Position numbers and translations under genes: made by a program
Assembly: GCF_037031225.1 (NCBI RefSeq)
Contig: NZ_JAYEZN010000001.1
Coordinates: 186,001 to 250,000 of the forward strand
DNA length: 64,000 nt
Reading direction: 5' to 3'
Source of the DNA: Halorientalis sp. LT38
GTDB taxonomy: Archaea > Halobacteriota > Halobacteria > Halobacteriales > Haloarculaceae
Part shown: one piece after another, positions 49,710-59,195 of the stretch
Numbering within the stretch: the first letter of the stretch is position 1
Layout of the letters: each line of letters opens with the position of its first letter
Notes under the pieces: generated by a model
What the model was told of the DNA's origin: nothing
Database searches by the model: none
Seen by the model: the letters and a program-made list of their open reading frames with translations, nothing else

Positions 49710-51032
49710 ATGAGACGCAGACGCGACTTCCTCCGCGTGGGCGCGGTGACGGTGGGCGCCACGCTCGCGGGCTGTTCGTTCCTCGACAGTAACTCACAGC
49801 CGGAAACGAACGTCGGCACCGAAGCGATCGCGACCGGGTTCACGGCGCCGCTGGGGATGGAGCCGATACCGGACAGTAACGGGTTCTTCGTCGCGGACCA
49901 GGCCGGCCAGATCCATCTGGTGGGTTCGAGTGGCCGGCGCGAACGGCCGGTACTGGACCTGACCGACCGCATGGTCGACCTCAATCCGGGGTACGACGAG
50001 CGGGGGCTGCTCGGCATCGCTACGGGGCCGAACTTCGCGGAGCGCAGACGGCTGTTCGTCCGCTACAGCGCGCCGCTGCGGTCCGGGATGCCGGAGGACT
50101 ACAGTCACACCTTCGTCCTGTCGTCGTTCGCGGTGGACGCGGAAGGACGGTCGAATCCGGACAGCGAACGGATCGTACTGGAGATCCCGCAGCCACAGGC
50201 GAACCACAACGCCGGGTCGATCACGTTCGGCCCGGACGAGTTCCTCTACGTCGGGGTGGGGGACGGCGGTGGGGGCAACGACGTCGGGACGGGACACGTC
50301 GAGGACTGGTACGACGGGAATCCGGGCGGGAACGGGCAGGACGTGTCCGAGAACCTGCTCGGCAGCGTCCTCCGCATCGACGTTCGTGAGGGCGCCGGCG
50401 GGGCAGGCGACAGTCGCGCGTACGGCATTCCGGACGACAACCCTCTCGTGGGACGCGACGGGTTGGACGAGCACTTCGCGTGGGGCTTCCGCAACCCCTG
50501 GCGCTTCTCGTTCACCGACGGGCGCTTCTTCGTCGCGGACGTGGGCCAGAACCTGTACGAGGAAGTCAGCATCGTCGAATCGGGAGGCAACTACGGGTGG
50601 AACGTCCGCGAGGGGGCCCACTGCTTCGACGCTGGCGCGCCGGGATCGCCGCCCGAGGACTGTCCGGCCGAGACGCCCGACGGGTCACCCCTCCGGGAGC
50701 CGATCGTCGAGTACGCACACGAGGGCGACGAGATCAGCGGCATCTCGGTCATCGGCGGGTACTTCTACACCGGGGGTATCGGGCCCCTCGCGGATCGCTA
50801 CGTGTTCGGCGACTATCGGGCCGATGGGACGATCTTCACCGCCAGCGAACCCGACGACGGCGGGCTGTGGGATCTCTCGCGGGTCGCGCTGGATGACGGC
50901 GAGGGTGAGCCGCCGGGGGAGTTCCTGCTGGCGTTCGGTCGCGACGCCGACGGGGAACTGTACGTCCTGACGACCGACGAGGGCGGGCCCCGGGGCAGTT
51001 CCGGGGCGGTACACCGGCTGGTCGCGGTGTAG
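49710..51032 (+). CDS. PQQ-dependent soluble aldose dehydrogenase-like lipoprotein
   Basis: A 440-aa exported protein. Tat-type N-terminus RRRRDFLRVG and lipobox LAGC with Cys22. The six-bladed propeller of soluble glucose/aldose dehydrogenase is seen in DERGLLGIATGPNFAERRRLFVRYS, NHNAGSITFGPDEFLYVGVGDGG, FAWGFRNPWRFSFTD and GQNLYEEVSIVESGGNYGWNVREG, typical of PQQ-binding Asd. It oxidises sugars outside the cell with PQQ; haloarchaea usually lack PQQ synthesis, so PQQ would have to come from the environment. ATG 49710. Confidence 0.88.
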   Translation: MRRRRDFLRVGAVTVGATLAGCSFLDSNSQPETNVGTEAIATGFTAPLGMEPIPDSNGFFVADQAGQIHLVGSSGRRERPVLDLTDRMVDLNPGYDERGLLGIATGPNFAERRRLFVRYSAPLRSGMPEDYSHTFVLSSFAVDAEGRSNPDSERIVLEIPQPQANHNAGSITFGPDEFLYVGVGDGGGGNDVGTGHVEDWYDGNPGGNGQDVSENLLGSVLRIDVREGAGGAGDSRAYGIPDDNPLVGRDGLDEHFAWGFRNPWRFSFTDGRFFVADVGQNLYEEVSIVESGGNYGWNVREGAHCFDAGAPGSPPEDCPAETPDGSPLREPIVEYAHEGDEISGISVIGGYFYTGGIGPLADRYVFGDYRADGTIFTASEPDDGGLWDLSRVALDDGEGEPPGEFLLAFGRDADGELYVLTTDEGGPRGSSGAVHRLVAV

Positions 51033-51087
51033 CTCGGTGGCTAGTTCGCCGACAATTACTTGGGTCGATAACGCGCAGTCACGCCCG

Positions 51088-51213
51088 ATGTCCGACTTCC
51101 AGCGGTACACCTGCGACACGTGTTCGGAGGAGTACAGCGCGCATCCGGCGTCGAACGCCGCGGCGAACGCGTACTGTAGTCCGGCGTGTGAGACGAACGG
51201 GAAGGGACTCTAA
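51088..51213 (+). CDS. 41-aa zinc-finger protein
   Basis: A 41-aa protein, MSDFQRYTCDTCSEEYSAHP..., with two Cys pairs, CDTC (9-12) and CSPAC (about 30-34), forming one zinc site. It belongs to the group of tiny haloarchaeal zinc-finger proteins of unknown function (DUF7563-like). Its ATG follows a short gap after the sugar dehydrogenase gene. Confidence 0.65.
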   Translation: MSDFQRYTCDTCSEEYSAHPASNAAANAYCSPACETNGKGL

Positions 51214-51236
51214 CTGAGAGACGGCTGCCGGGGCGT

Positions 51237-52724
51237 CTACTCGCCGGGGCTGTAGTTGGGCGCCTCGTCCGTGATGACGACGTCGTGGGGGTGGCTCTCC
51301 TGCTGGCCGGCCGAGGAGACCCGGACGAACTCGGCGCGCTCCTTGAAGCCTGGGATCGTCTCCGCGCCGACGTAGCCCATCCCGCTCTTCATACCGCCGA
51401 CGAGCTGGTGGAGTTCGTCCTCCAGCGGACCCTGATAGGGTGTGGCGGCCTCGACGCCCTCGGGGACGAAGTCCTCGTCTTCGTCCTCCTCGACGTCCTT
51501 GAGGTAGCGGTCGCCACCACCCGACTTCATCGCGCCGACCGAGCCCATCCCGCGGTACTGCTTGTACTTCTTGCCGTTCATCGTGATGACCCGGCCGGGG
51601 GCCTCGGCGGTCCCGGCGAAGTAGGAACCGAGCATCACGGCGTCGGCGCCTGCGGCGATGGCCTTGATCGCGTCGCCGGAGTAGCGGATGCCGCCGTCGG
51701 CGATGACGGGCACGTCGTGCTCGCTGGCGACGTCGGCGACCTGCGCGACGGCCGTGATCTGGGGCATCCCGGAGCCGGTGACGACCCGGGTCGTACAGAT
51801 CGAACCGGGGCCGATGCCGACTTTGACGCCGTCGGCGAAGTCGACGACGGCCTCCGCGGCCTCGCGGGTCCCGATGTTGCCGACGACCACGTCCGCGTCG
51901 ACGAGGGACTCGATCTCGCGGGCGCTGTCGATCACGTTGCGGTTGTGGGCGTGGGCACAGTCGATGAACAGCACGTCCGCGCCGGCCTCGTCGGCCGCGG
52001 TCGCGCGGTCGGTCTCGAACGGGCCGACGGCGACGCCGGCGCGGAGCTTCCCGTCCTCGTCGCGGGCGGCGTCGTCGTACTGGCGACGCTGGAGGATGCC
52101 CTGCATCGTCACCAGCCCGACGAGCCGGTTCCCGTCGTCGACGATGGGGACGCGCTCGATCTTGTTGTCGTACATCAGCTCCAGGGCCTCGCGGGCGGTG
52201 ACGTCCTCGGGCGCCGTGATGACTTCGTCGGTCATCGCTTCGGTCACCTCGTCGCGCTCGCCGACCTCCAGGTACGGGCGGATGTCGGTGCCGGAGATGA
52301 TGCCGAGCACTTCGTCGTCGTCGTCGACGACCGGGGCGCCGGAGACGCCCGCCTTCTCCATCATCTCGTCGACCTCGCGGACGGTCTGGCCGGGGCTGGC
52401 CGTGACCACGTCGCGGATGATGAGCTCGTCGGCGCGTTTGATCCGCTCGATCTCGGTGACCATCTGGTCGATGGTCATGTTGCGATGGAGGACGCCCAGT
52501 CCACCCTGGCGTGCCATCGCGATGGACATGTCGCTCTCCGTGACGGTGTCCATCGCCGCCGAGAGCACCGGCACGTTGAGATCGACGGTCTTCGAGACGC
52601 GGGTCGTCGTGTCGGCGTCGTCGGGCTCGACGCGACTCTCCTTGGGTCGCAGGAGGACGTCGTCGAACGTCAGCGCCTCCGGAACCCGGAGTTTCTCCGA
52701 GAAGAACTCGTTGTCGTTCGCCAT
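51237..52724 (-). CDS. guaB: IMP dehydrogenase
   Basis: A 495-aa IMPDH. TIM-barrel with two CBS domains inserted at about residues 105-220 ([21 protein letters not shown] and [21 protein letters not shown]). The catalytic loop GPGSICTTR with the active-site Cys is at about residue 300, and the flap [13 protein letters not shown] follows. It makes XMP for GMP synthesis. Start ATG 52724 with an AT-rich promoter region upstream. Confidence 0.97.
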   Translation of the reverse strand: MANDNEFFSEKLRVPEALTFDDVLLRPKESRVEPDDADTTTRVSKTVDLNVPVLSAAMDTVTESDMSIAMARQGGLGVLHRNMTIDQMVTEIERIKRADELIIRDVVTASPGQTVREVDEMMEKAGVSGAPVVDDDDEVLGIISGTDIRPYLEVGERDEVTEAMTDEVITAPEDVTAREALELMYDNKIERVPIVDDGNRLVGLVTMQGILQRRQYDDAARDEDGKLRAGVAVGPFETDRATAADEAGADVLFIDCAHAHNRNVIDSAREIESLVDADVVVGNIGTREAAEAVVDFADGVKVGIGPGSICTTRVVTGSGMPQITAVAQVADVASEHDVPVIADGGIRYSGDAIKAIAAGADAVMLGSYFAGTAEAPGRVITMNGKKYKQYRGMGSVGAMKSGGGDRYLKDVEEDEDEDFVPEGVEAATPYQGPLEDELHQLVGGMKSGMGYVGAETIPGFKERAEFVRVSSAGQQESHPHDVVITDEAPNYSPGE

Positions 52725-52968
52725 GTAAATCGTGGAACCGGCCGGGGGAAAAACGTTGCGAGACGCCCCGTCCGCGGGGACCGGTCACAGGTCGAATCCG
52801 CCCCGTCCCCGGTTCTCGATTGGTGCCCGAGAAACTGGTCGTTTGAACCGTATCTGCGCCGATAGTGGACCATTCACCGAATGGTCGCAGTCGAGGCTGG
52901 ACGATTCGTGGTGCATGAGGCGGTATCCCACACAACGTTTATGGCTCCGTCAATACTTGATACGAGTA

Positions 52969-53171
52969 TGCACTCCGCCAGCCAATCGAACGTGCGTGTC
53001 GCGTGCGAACCGCCCGTGGTCACGGGTGGGGACAACACATTCTGCGACACTCGCACATTCGGCGTGGCGGAGATCGCGGCCACGACGGACGCGGCCGACG
53101 GCCGACGTCGGTCCGCCCCGGTATATCGTGGACACCACCCGATGGCCACGGGAGAGGGCCGCTCGCACTGA
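52969..53171 (+). CDS. Possible 66-aa protein coupled to DUF5794 gene
   Basis: The frame from ATG 52969 (MHSASQSNVRVACEPPVVTG) ends in a TGA at 53169-53171 that directly abuts the ATG of the downstream gene. Two in-frame cysteines are present. A TATA-like gtttatgg lies near 52937, about 30 bp upstream. The protein is rich in Arg/Ser/Thr and less acidic than its neighbours, so it could equally be a leader region. Coupling is suggestive but not proof. Confidence 0.35.
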
Positions 53172-54026
53172 ATGAGTAAATCTCAGCATCCGGTCGCGCT
53201 CCGCATCGAGCAGCGCGTGGGCGGTGCGACGCGCCTGCTCGCGACCGTCATGTGCCTCCCGCTGCTCGACGGGATCTTCCCGGCCCTCGTCCTCGCCGGT
53301 GCCCTGTCCGATCCGGCGGGCATCCTCGAAGTCGGCCTGCTGATCTTCGGCGGGAGCGCGACCGTCGCGGTCATCCTCGCCGACATTGACGGCTCGCCGA
53401 CCGAGCAGGCCAAGTCCGTCTTGCTCGTCGGGAGCGTCCTCGTCGTCGGCGCCGTCGTCGAGGCAGCGCTGGCGCCGACCATCGCCGGCGTGCTCGATCT
53501 GGCGGTGTTCGAGCGCTTCGCCGCACTCGTGATCCTGGCCGTCGCGGCCCAGACCGCGAGCGCGCGCATCGGCGACTTCCTCCCCCGGCCGGCGATCATC
53601 ATCGGCCTGGGGCTCGTCGCCAGCGTCGACCCGTCGGGCACCGGCCTCGTAGTCCAGGTCGACCCCGAGCTGATGGTCCGCGCGGCCGCTGCGGCGCTCG
53701 TGGCGGTGCTCTTCGCGCTCCACCTCGCGCTGTTCGGCCCGTGGCTCCGCGACGTGGTCGACATCGACCGGTTCCGGTTCGGGAGCGCCGTCGCGCTCGG
53801 GGTCCTCCCCCTGGGCCTGTTCGGCCTCGTCCCCGGCGACGCGCCGCTGGCGCTGGCCGTGCTCGGGATGACCTTCCTGTTCGCCTTCGACCCGCAGCGG
53901 TCGGTCGAGGACGTCTGGCCGCCCGGCGGCGGGGACGACGACGCAGACGGCGACGACGAGTACGACTCGGTCGGACCCGCCAGCGCCGACACCGTCTCGG
54001 AGGAGGATCGCGCCCCCTGGCTGTAG
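53172..54026 (+). CDS. DUF5794 membrane protein
   Basis: A 284-aa protein with about six membrane helices (LLATVMCLPLLDGIFPALVLAG; VGLLIFGGSATVAVILADI; SVLLVGSVLVVGAVVEAAL; FAALVILAVAAQTA; PRPAIIIGLGLVASV; AAAALVAVLFALHLALFG) and an acidic C-terminal tail. The opening MSKSQHPVALRIEQRVGGATRLLATVMCLP matches haloarchaeal DUF5794. Function unknown. It follows a possible small gene with zero spacing. Confidence 0.8.
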   Translation: MSKSQHPVALRIEQRVGGATRLLATVMCLPLLDGIFPALVLAGALSDPAGILEVGLLIFGGSATVAVILADIDGSPTEQAKSVLLVGSVLVVGAVVEAALAPTIAGVLDLAVFERFAALVILAVAAQTASARIGDFLPRPAIIIGLGLVASVDPSGTGLVVQVDPELMVRAAAAALVAVLFALHLALFGPWLRDVVDIDRFRFGSAVALGVLPLGLFGLVPGDAPLALAVLGMTFLFAFDPQRSVEDVWPPGGGDDDADGDDEYDSVGPASADTVSEEDRAPWL

Positions 54027-54074
54027 TGTCGCGTCGAAGGGAAGGCTTAGGGGGGTGACCGCGCGAGTGAGGAT

Positions 54075-54302
54075 ATGGCCGACAACCGCGTGGTCCAGGG
54101 CCGGATGGTCACGCCCGGCAAGCTGGCCGAGATCATCGAAGGCGAGAGCGTGATGGACGCCGAGGCGATCGCCGAGGCAGACAGGGACTGCCCCGACTGC
54201 GGCGGGAACGTCCTCGAAGTGGGCTACATGCCCTCGGTGACGGAGTTCGTCACCGGCCAGAAGTGCCAGGACTGCGACTGGGCGAGTACCGATCGGGACT
54301 GA
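54075..54302 (+). CDS. DUF5795-type zinc-ribbon protein
   Basis: A 75-aa protein with a zinc ribbon formed by CPDC (39-42) and CQDC (64-67) in RDCPDCGGNVLEV and TGQKCQDCDWAS. The N-terminal MADNRVVQGRMVTPGKLAEII and EGESVMDAEAIAEAD are typical of haloarchaeal DUF5795. Function unknown. Preceded by a TATA-free GC-rich gap; ATG 54075. Confidence 0.8.
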   Translation: MADNRVVQGRMVTPGKLAEIIEGESVMDAEAIAEADRDCPDCGGNVLEVGYMPSVTEFVTGQKCQDCDWASTDRD

Positions 54303-54347
54303 CCGAATCGAAATCCCTTTAGGGAGACTGATCCAAGCGACTACTGC

Positions 54348-54525
54348 GGGGTCGTGGCCAAGTCCGGCATGGCGACTGACTCCAGAGGCACCGCGCCCGG
54401 TGACGAAACTCCAGACTGATATACTGAGCGGCCGACTGATCATCGACCGCGCTGATGACCCTCTGGAGTTCCGAGGCGCGACCGGAGATATCAGTCGATC
54501 GGGAGTTCAAATCTCTCCGACCCCA
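54348..54525 (+). tRNA. tRNA-Trp (CCA) with 104-nt intron
   Basis: Acceptor GGGGTCG (54348-54354) pairs with CGACCCC, discriminator A at 54525. Exon 1 is 54348-54385, ending at position 37 after anticodon CCA (54382-54384); exon 2 is 54490-54525, restarting at position 38. The 104-nt intron (54386-54489) fits the roughly 103-nt intron of Haloferax tRNA-Trp, which acts as a C/D-box guide for 2'-O-methylation of C34 and U39. C-like boxes (ctgatgacc at 54451, cggtgacg at 54398) and D-like ctga elements are present. Confidence 0.93.
54386..54489 (+). ncRNA. C/D-box-like guide RNA inside tRNA-Trp intron
   Basis: The intron carries tgatgacc (C-like), cggtgacgaa (C'-like) and ctga elements (D/D'-like), the composition of the haloarchaeal tRNA-Trp intronic box C/D RNA. 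It would guide methylation of the same tRNA and be excised by the splicing endonuclease at the bulge-helix-bulge. The role is by analogy with Haloferax. Confidence 0.7.
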
Positions 54526-54612
54526 CTTCCTGACGAACCGACGTCACCGAGCACCGCCCATACCGTGCGGTGATTCAGATACTCGAACGGGGACGCTGGG
54601 GCCGAACCGGCC

Positions 54613-54756
54613 TCAGTCGTCGGTCTCGATCAGTTCGAACGTCGTTCCTCCACAGCTCGGACAGTCGTCTCCGCCGACCGGTGCCAGCGTCGAAACGATC
54701 CCGAAAACGACGCTCCCACAGGAGCTACAGCGGATATTTTCTGGCACGGCGGCCAT
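54613..54756 (-). CDS. 47-aa CPxCG zinc-finger protein
   Basis: A 47-aa protein on the minus strand starting MAAVPENIRCSSCGS. Its two Cys pairs, CSSC (10-13) and CPSC (about 34-37, in DDCPSCGGTTFEL), form a single zinc ribbon of the small haloarchaeal CPxCG kind. The upstream region on this strand has a half iron box (ttttaggcacacc) but no second half. Confidence 0.7.
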   Translation of the reverse strand: MAAVPENIRCSSCGSVVFGIVSTLAPVGGDDCPSCGGTTFELIETDD

Positions 54757-54862
54757 TGGGCTGCAACCCAGATTACTGGTGTGCCTAAAACATTAGATCG
54801 GAACCTCCTTCGTCACGATCGAATCCTCGATCGGTCGCCGGACGCGGGCTTCGGCCCGCGAA

Positions 54863-55201
54863 TCAGGGCCACTCGCTCGCGGGTTCGTCCTCGCGTTCGG
54901 ACACGAGTTCGATCAGGGGTCGGATCTCCTCGAAGTTGGGGCCGCGCCTGATCGCGTCGGCCTCCCGATCCCAGGAGACGACCCCGGCGGCGTCGAGTCT
55001 GGGGAGATGGCGGTGGTAGAGTTCCGATTCGAACCGCTGGGCTGCGTTCTCGTCGCTTCGCAGTTCGTCGGGCGTGAACTCTGATGCCTCCCGGGGGCTG
55101 CACTCTGCGATCGTCGTGAGGACGTGACGCCGCGTCTCGTCGCTCAGCACGCTGAACAACCCGTCGAGGCCGACCGTCGATTTGGTATCCGACTGTGCCA
55201 T
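54863..55201 (-). CDS. DUF7344-type winged-helix protein
   Basis: A 112-aa protein starting MAQSDTKSTVGLDGLFSVLS. DETRRHVLTTIAECSPREASEFTPDEL is the helical start and YHRHLPRLDAAGVVSWDREADAIRRG the recognition helix and wing of the haloarchaeal DUF7344 winged helix, normally near 100 residues. Probably a transcription regulator; target unknown. An upstream extension of 20 residues is judged non-coding. Confidence 0.75.
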   Translation of the reverse strand: MAQSDTKSTVGLDGLFSVLSDETRRHVLTTIAECSPREASEFTPDELRSDENAAQRFESELYHRHLPRLDAAGVVSWDREADAIRRGPNFEEIRPLIELVSEREDEPASEWP

Positions 55202-55309
55202 ATCGATACCTGTAGGGAGACGCCCTAACGGGTGCTGCCTAAAATTTTGGTCCCATGCCACGCGGTCACGAGCGTCGGTCCGGCGGGTTCCATGGGAGGC
55301 AGTCCCCGC

Positions 55310-55708
55310 CTACCCCTCGTACTCGTGTTCGTTGAGCGTCGTGAACATGACGTCCTCCAGTACGGCGTCGCTGGTCGCCTCGAGGACGACGGGCGGCGCG
55401 ACGCCCGCTTCTTCGGCTTCGAGCCATCGGCCGACGCAGAGACACCACCGATCGCCGGGTTCGAGTCCGGGGAAGTCCAGTTCCGGCCGGGGCGTGACGA
55501 GGTCGTTGCCCCGGCGGGCGCTGAACTCCAGGAACGTCTCGGTCACGACGGCGCAGATCTCGTGTCGGCCGCCGTCGGCCGGGTGGGGTCGACAGCAGCC
55601 GTCGCGCTCGAAGCCGGTCGTCGGCTCCTCGCTGCAGGGCTCCAGTTCCATGTCGAGGACGTTCCGTTCGTCGGACGCGCCCGTCGCGCTGCGGTCGTCG
55701 TCGCTCAT
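55310..55708 (-). CDS. DUF2237 protein
   Basis: A 132-aa protein with the full DUF2237 pattern: VLDMELEPCSEEPTTGFERDGCC, HEICAVVTETFLEFSARRGNDL, DFPGLEPGDRWCLCVGRWLEAEEAG and APPVVLEATSDAVLEDVM. Conserved cysteines at the CSEEP, GCC and WCLC positions suggest a metal or redox site. Function unknown. It overlaps the malic-enzyme gene by 4 bp at its start. Confidence 0.9.
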   Translation of the reverse strand: MSDDDRSATGASDERNVLDMELEPCSEEPTTGFERDGCCRPHPADGGRHEICAVVTETFLEFSARRGNDLVTPRPELDFPGLEPGDRWCLCVGRWLEAEEAGVAPPVVLEATSDAVLEDVMFTTLNEHEYEG

Positions 55709-57978
55709 AGGCTCTCACCGTCGTTCGCGTCGTCGTTCTGCTGGGCGTCGACGACCGCGACGGCCGCCAGGTTCACGATGTCGTTCACTTCGTCGCCCCG
55801 CTGGAGCACGTGGACTGGCTCGTCCATGCCGACGAGCATCGGGCCGATGGCCTCGGCGCCGCCGAGGCGCTGGAGGAGCTTGTAGCCGATGTTGCCGGCC
55901 TCGAGGTTCGGGAACACGAGGACGTTCGCGGGGCCGTCGAGGTCCGTGAACTCGTAATCGTCGGTCAGCAGATCCTCGACGACGGCGGTGTCGGCCTGCA
56001 TCTCACCGTCGACCGGGAAGTCCACAGTGGGGTCGGCACGGAGGCGATCAGCGGCGACGCGGGGTTTGCGCGTGCCTTCGTTGTCGACGCTCCCGAAATC
56101 GGAGTAGGAGAGCAGGGCGGCCCGGGGCTCGACGTCGAACCGGCGGGCCAGTTCGGCGGTGTGGCGCGTGACCTCTTCGAGGACGTCGGCGTCGGGGTTC
56201 TGGTTGACGGTGGCGTCGGCGACGAAGACGACGCGGTTCTTGAACGTCAGCATGTACACCCCCGCCGCGTACTCGGCGTCGTCGGCGGTGCCGACGACCT
56301 GCAGCGGCGGCTTGAGGGCGGAGGGATAGTTGTGGGTCAACCCCGTCAGCATGACGTCGGCGTCGCCCATCTCGACCATGACGCTGGCGAGGTAGTTGCC
56401 GTCCTCGACGAGCTCCTCGGCCTCCGTCCGGGTGATGCCGTTGCGCTTTCGCAGTTCGTACAGCCGCTCGGCGTAGGGGTCGAGCTGGTCGTCCTCCGGG
56501 TCGACGACGACGGGGTCGAAGTCCAGGCCGAGGTCGTCGATCGACCGCCAGATCTCCTCGCGGTCGCCGATCAGGATGGGCTCGGCGATGCCCTCGGCGA
56601 CGAACTGGTGGCCCGCGCGAACGATCTTCTCGTCGTCGCCCTCGGCCAGCACGACCCGCTTTGGCTCGTTCGTGGCCCGGTTGAGGACGACGCGCATCAT
56701 CTCCCGCGATTTGCCGAGGCGGGCTTCCAGTCGCTCGCGGTATTCGTCGAGGTCGAGTTCTCGGCGGGCCGCGCCGCTGTCCATGGCCGCCTCGGCGACG
56801 GTGGTGGCGACCTCGAACAGGACTCTGGAGTCGAGTGGCTTGGGGATGATGTAGTCGGGGCCGAACTGGAGCGGTTCGTCGTCGTAGGCCTTCCGCACGG
56901 CGTCGGGGACGTCGGTCCGGGCGAGACGGGCGATGGCCTCGGCGGCGGCGACTTTCATCTCCTCGTTGATCTCGGTCGCGCGGGCGTCCAGCGCCCCGCG
57001 GAAGATGAAGGGGAACCCCAGGACGTTGTTCACCTGATTGGGGTAGTCCGAGCGACCGGTCGCGACGACGACCGTGTCCTCGCGGGCGCTCTTGGCTTCC
57101 TCGTAGCCGATCTCGGGTTCGGGGTTTGCCATGGCGAACACGACGGGGTCGTCGGCCATCGACCGGACCATCTCCGGGGAGACGATGCCGCCGACCGAGA
57201 GGCCGACGAACACGTCAGCGCCCTCCATGGCGTCCGCGAGGTCGCCGCTCTCCCCTGGCGAACTGGCGAAGGGCTCGACGAACTCGTCGAGGGCCTCGCG
57301 CTCGGTCGTGATGATCCCGTGTTCGTCGCACATGGTGATCTGTTCGCGCGGGACGCCCAGCGAGACGTAGAAGCGAGCCGTGGCGGTCGCGGCCGCGCCC
57401 GCTCCGGCGAAGGTGATCTGGAGGTCGTCGAGGTCCTTGTCGAGGATGTGGCTGGCGTTCAGGAGGGCAGCACCGGTGATGATCGCGGTGCCGTGCTGGT
57501 CGTCGTGGAAGACCGGGATCGACATGCGCTCGCGGAGGCGCTCCTCGATCTCGAAGCACTCGGGGGCCTTGATGTCCTCCAGATTGATGCCGCCGAAGGT
57601 CGGTTCCATCCCCGCGACGGCTTCGACGAACGCGTCGGGGTCGTCGAAGTCGTACTCCACGTCGAAGACGTCGATGTCGGCGAAGCGCTTGAAGAGGACG
57701 CCCTTGCCCTCCATCACAGGCTTGGAGGCCTGCGCGCCGATGTCACCCAGGCCCAGGACGGCGGAGCCGTTCGAGACGACGCCGACGAGGTTGCCCTTCG
57801 CGGTGTAGGTGTAGGCGTCGGTCGGGTCGTCGTCGATGGCCCGGCAGGGGGCGGCGACGCCCGGTGAGTACGCGAGGCTGAGATCCCGCTGCGTGTTCGT
57901 CGGTTTCGTGGTGTCGATCTCGATCTTCCCGGGTGGATCGGCCCGGTGGTACTCCAGTGCGTCCTCGTCCAGTCCCAT
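55705..57978 (-). CDS. maeB: NADP-malic enzyme with C-terminal phosphotransacetylase-like domain
   Basis: A 757-aa protein. Malic domain ([41 protein letters not shown] in part), NAD(P)-binding [15 protein letters not shown], then a PTA-like domain from about residue 430 ([52 protein letters not shown]). The C-terminal domain in MaeB proteins is regulatory (acetyl-CoA). It decarboxylates malate to pyruvate. ATG 57978 was chosen because the upstream frame is Arg/Ser-rich. It overlaps the DUF2237 gene. Confidence 0.93.
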   Translation of the reverse strand: MGLDEDALEYHRADPPGKIEIDTTKPTNTQRDLSLAYSPGVAAPCRAIDDDPTDAYTYTAKGNLVGVVSNGSAVLGLGDIGAQASKPVMEGKGVLFKRFADIDVFDVEYDFDDPDAFVEAVAGMEPTFGGINLEDIKAPECFEIEERLRERMSIPVFHDDQHGTAIITGAALLNASHILDKDLDDLQITFAGAGAAATATARFYVSLGVPREQITMCDEHGIITTEREALDEFVEPFASSPGESGDLADAMEGADVFVGLSVGGIVSPEMVRSMADDPVVFAMANPEPEIGYEEAKSAREDTVVVATGRSDYPNQVNNVLGFPFIFRGALDARATEINEEMKVAAAEAIARLARTDVPDAVRKAYDDEPLQFGPDYIIPKPLDSRVLFEVATTVAEAAMDSGAARRELDLDEYRERLEARLGKSREMMRVVLNRATNEPKRVVLAEGDDEKIVRAGHQFVAEGIAEPILIGDREEIWRSIDDLGLDFDPVVVDPEDDQLDPYAERLYELRKRNGITRTEAEELVEDGNYLASVMVEMGDADVMLTGLTHNYPSALKPPLQVVGTADDAEYAAGVYMLTFKNRVVFVADATVNQNPDADVLEEVTRHTAELARRFDVEPRAALLSYSDFGSVDNEGTRKPRVAADRLRADPTVDFPVDGEMQADTAVVEDLLTDDYEFTDLDGPANVLVFPNLEAGNIGYKLLQRLGGAEAIGPMLVGMDEPVHVLQRGDEVNDIVNLAAVAVVDAQQNDDANDGESL

Positions 57979-58108
57979 ACAGAGGGCAGTCTCCCCGGCG
58001 ACAAAAATCGTGCCCGACCCGCGCGGGCAGGTCCCACACCCCTGGTGGGCGTCGCCGAGGGCCTGCCCGTCGCCGGAACCGGGACGTTTTCGCCCCTCGC
58101 GTCCCTCG

Positions 58109-58951
58109 ATGCACGCGATGGACGCCGATACCCCCGGTGGCACTCGGCTCCGCGGCGTCGACCTGGCGCTGATCGCTGCCGTCGCGGTGGCACTCGTCGC
58201 GATCCACGTCGTCGTCCCGCCGAGTGCGCGATCGGGGCTGGCCCTCCACCACGACGCGGTCGACCCGCTGGCGCTGTACACCGGGGCGTTCGTCCACCTC
58301 GATCTGGCACACCTGCTCGGCAACGTCGGCGGGTTCGTCGCCGCGGCGCTCGTGGCCTACGGCCTCTGCGTCCAGGCCGGCCGTCGCCGCTGGTTCCTGG
58401 TCACGTTCGCCGGCTTCCTCCTCGTCCTCCCCGTGGCCGTGAGCCTCACGAGTTACGCAGTACTCGGGGCGTTCTACCCGTGGATCGACCCGGTGAGCCG
58501 CGGCTTCTCCGGCGTCGGCGCCGGCTTCGCCGGCTTCGTCTTCGTCGCCCTGCTGGCCGTCCTCGGTCGACGGTACGGCTTTCGGATCGTGGGCTTCGTC
58601 GGCCTCGGCGTCTGGCTGCTGCTGCTGCTCGAGGTGTACCTCATCTACGCCGGCCGCGTCTCGCTGGCAGTTGGCGGACTCGTCGTTATCGGCTGGACGG
58701 CCTGCCTCTGGGGGCTCAGGCGGGAGCTCGCGGGCCCACCGGAATCGCTCCGGCGACGGATCGAGGACGAACTCCCACACCTGCTGCAGGTGGGCCTGGT
58801 CGTCCTCCTGCTCGTGAGTTTCGTCTCGGTCCTGTTCCCCGCGACCATCGTCGACGACGGCGCCGTCACCGACGTGTTCGCCCACGCCGCGGGCTTCCTC
58901 TACGGCCTCGGCGGCGCGACGCTGACCCACCGGTACGTGTCCGAACGCTGA
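58109..58951 (+). CDS. Rhomboid-type intramembrane serine protease
   Basis: A 280-aa membrane protein with about seven helices. Second helix region FVHLDLAHLLGNVGGFVAA contains the rhomboid His-Asn (H68, N72). The catalytic serine is in GFSGVGAGFAGF (Ser134, GxSG motif) and the catalytic histidine in FAHAAGFLYGL (about His259). It cuts membrane proteins within the bilayer; substrates unknown. Start either ATG 58109 or 58118. Confidence 0.88.
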   Translation: MHAMDADTPGGTRLRGVDLALIAAVAVALVAIHVVVPPSARSGLALHHDAVDPLALYTGAFVHLDLAHLLGNVGGFVAAALVAYGLCVQAGRRRWFLVTFAGFLLVLPVAVSLTSYAVLGAFYPWIDPVSRGFSGVGAGFAGFVFVALLAVLGRRYGFRIVGFVGLGVWLLLLLEVYLIYAGRVSLAVGGLVVIGWTACLWGLRRELAGPPESLRRRIEDELPHLLQVGLVVLLLVSFVSVLFPATIVDDGAVTDVFAHAAGFLYGLGGATLTHRYVSER

Positions 58952-59195
58952 TCGGGGAAAGAGTTATGTGTGGCACTGACTAACACGGAAGTGGAGCCCC
59001 ACGACGCTGGGGGTTCCCGACGGGAACGACCGTCGTATCCGTTCGGGAATTGGCATCGGCGACAGAGCAGGACTCCCGGAACACGGCTGGCCAGCCGACG
59101 TACGCCCGGGATCCGGTTTTTCAGGTACCCCTACCCAGAGAGGACGCAGTCGCGTCCCCGGTGCAGTTTTCACGCCACGCGACACATCGGGAGCC

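Noticed and set aside
51285-52865. Long plus-strand open frame antisense to guaB
   Set aside because: Antisense frame of a strong IMPDH gene; His/Asp/Val-rich mirror composition and no motifs.
54780-54795. TTAGG half site upstream of the 47-aa zinc protein
   Set aside because: Only one half of the dyad is present; three mismatches in the other half.
55203-55245. cctaa half sites upstream of the DUF7344 gene
   Set aside because: Two half sites at wrong spacing, no dyad.
55810-57867. Long plus-strand open frame antisense to the malic enzyme
   Set aside because: Antisense shadow; malic enzyme motifs on the other strand are unambiguous.
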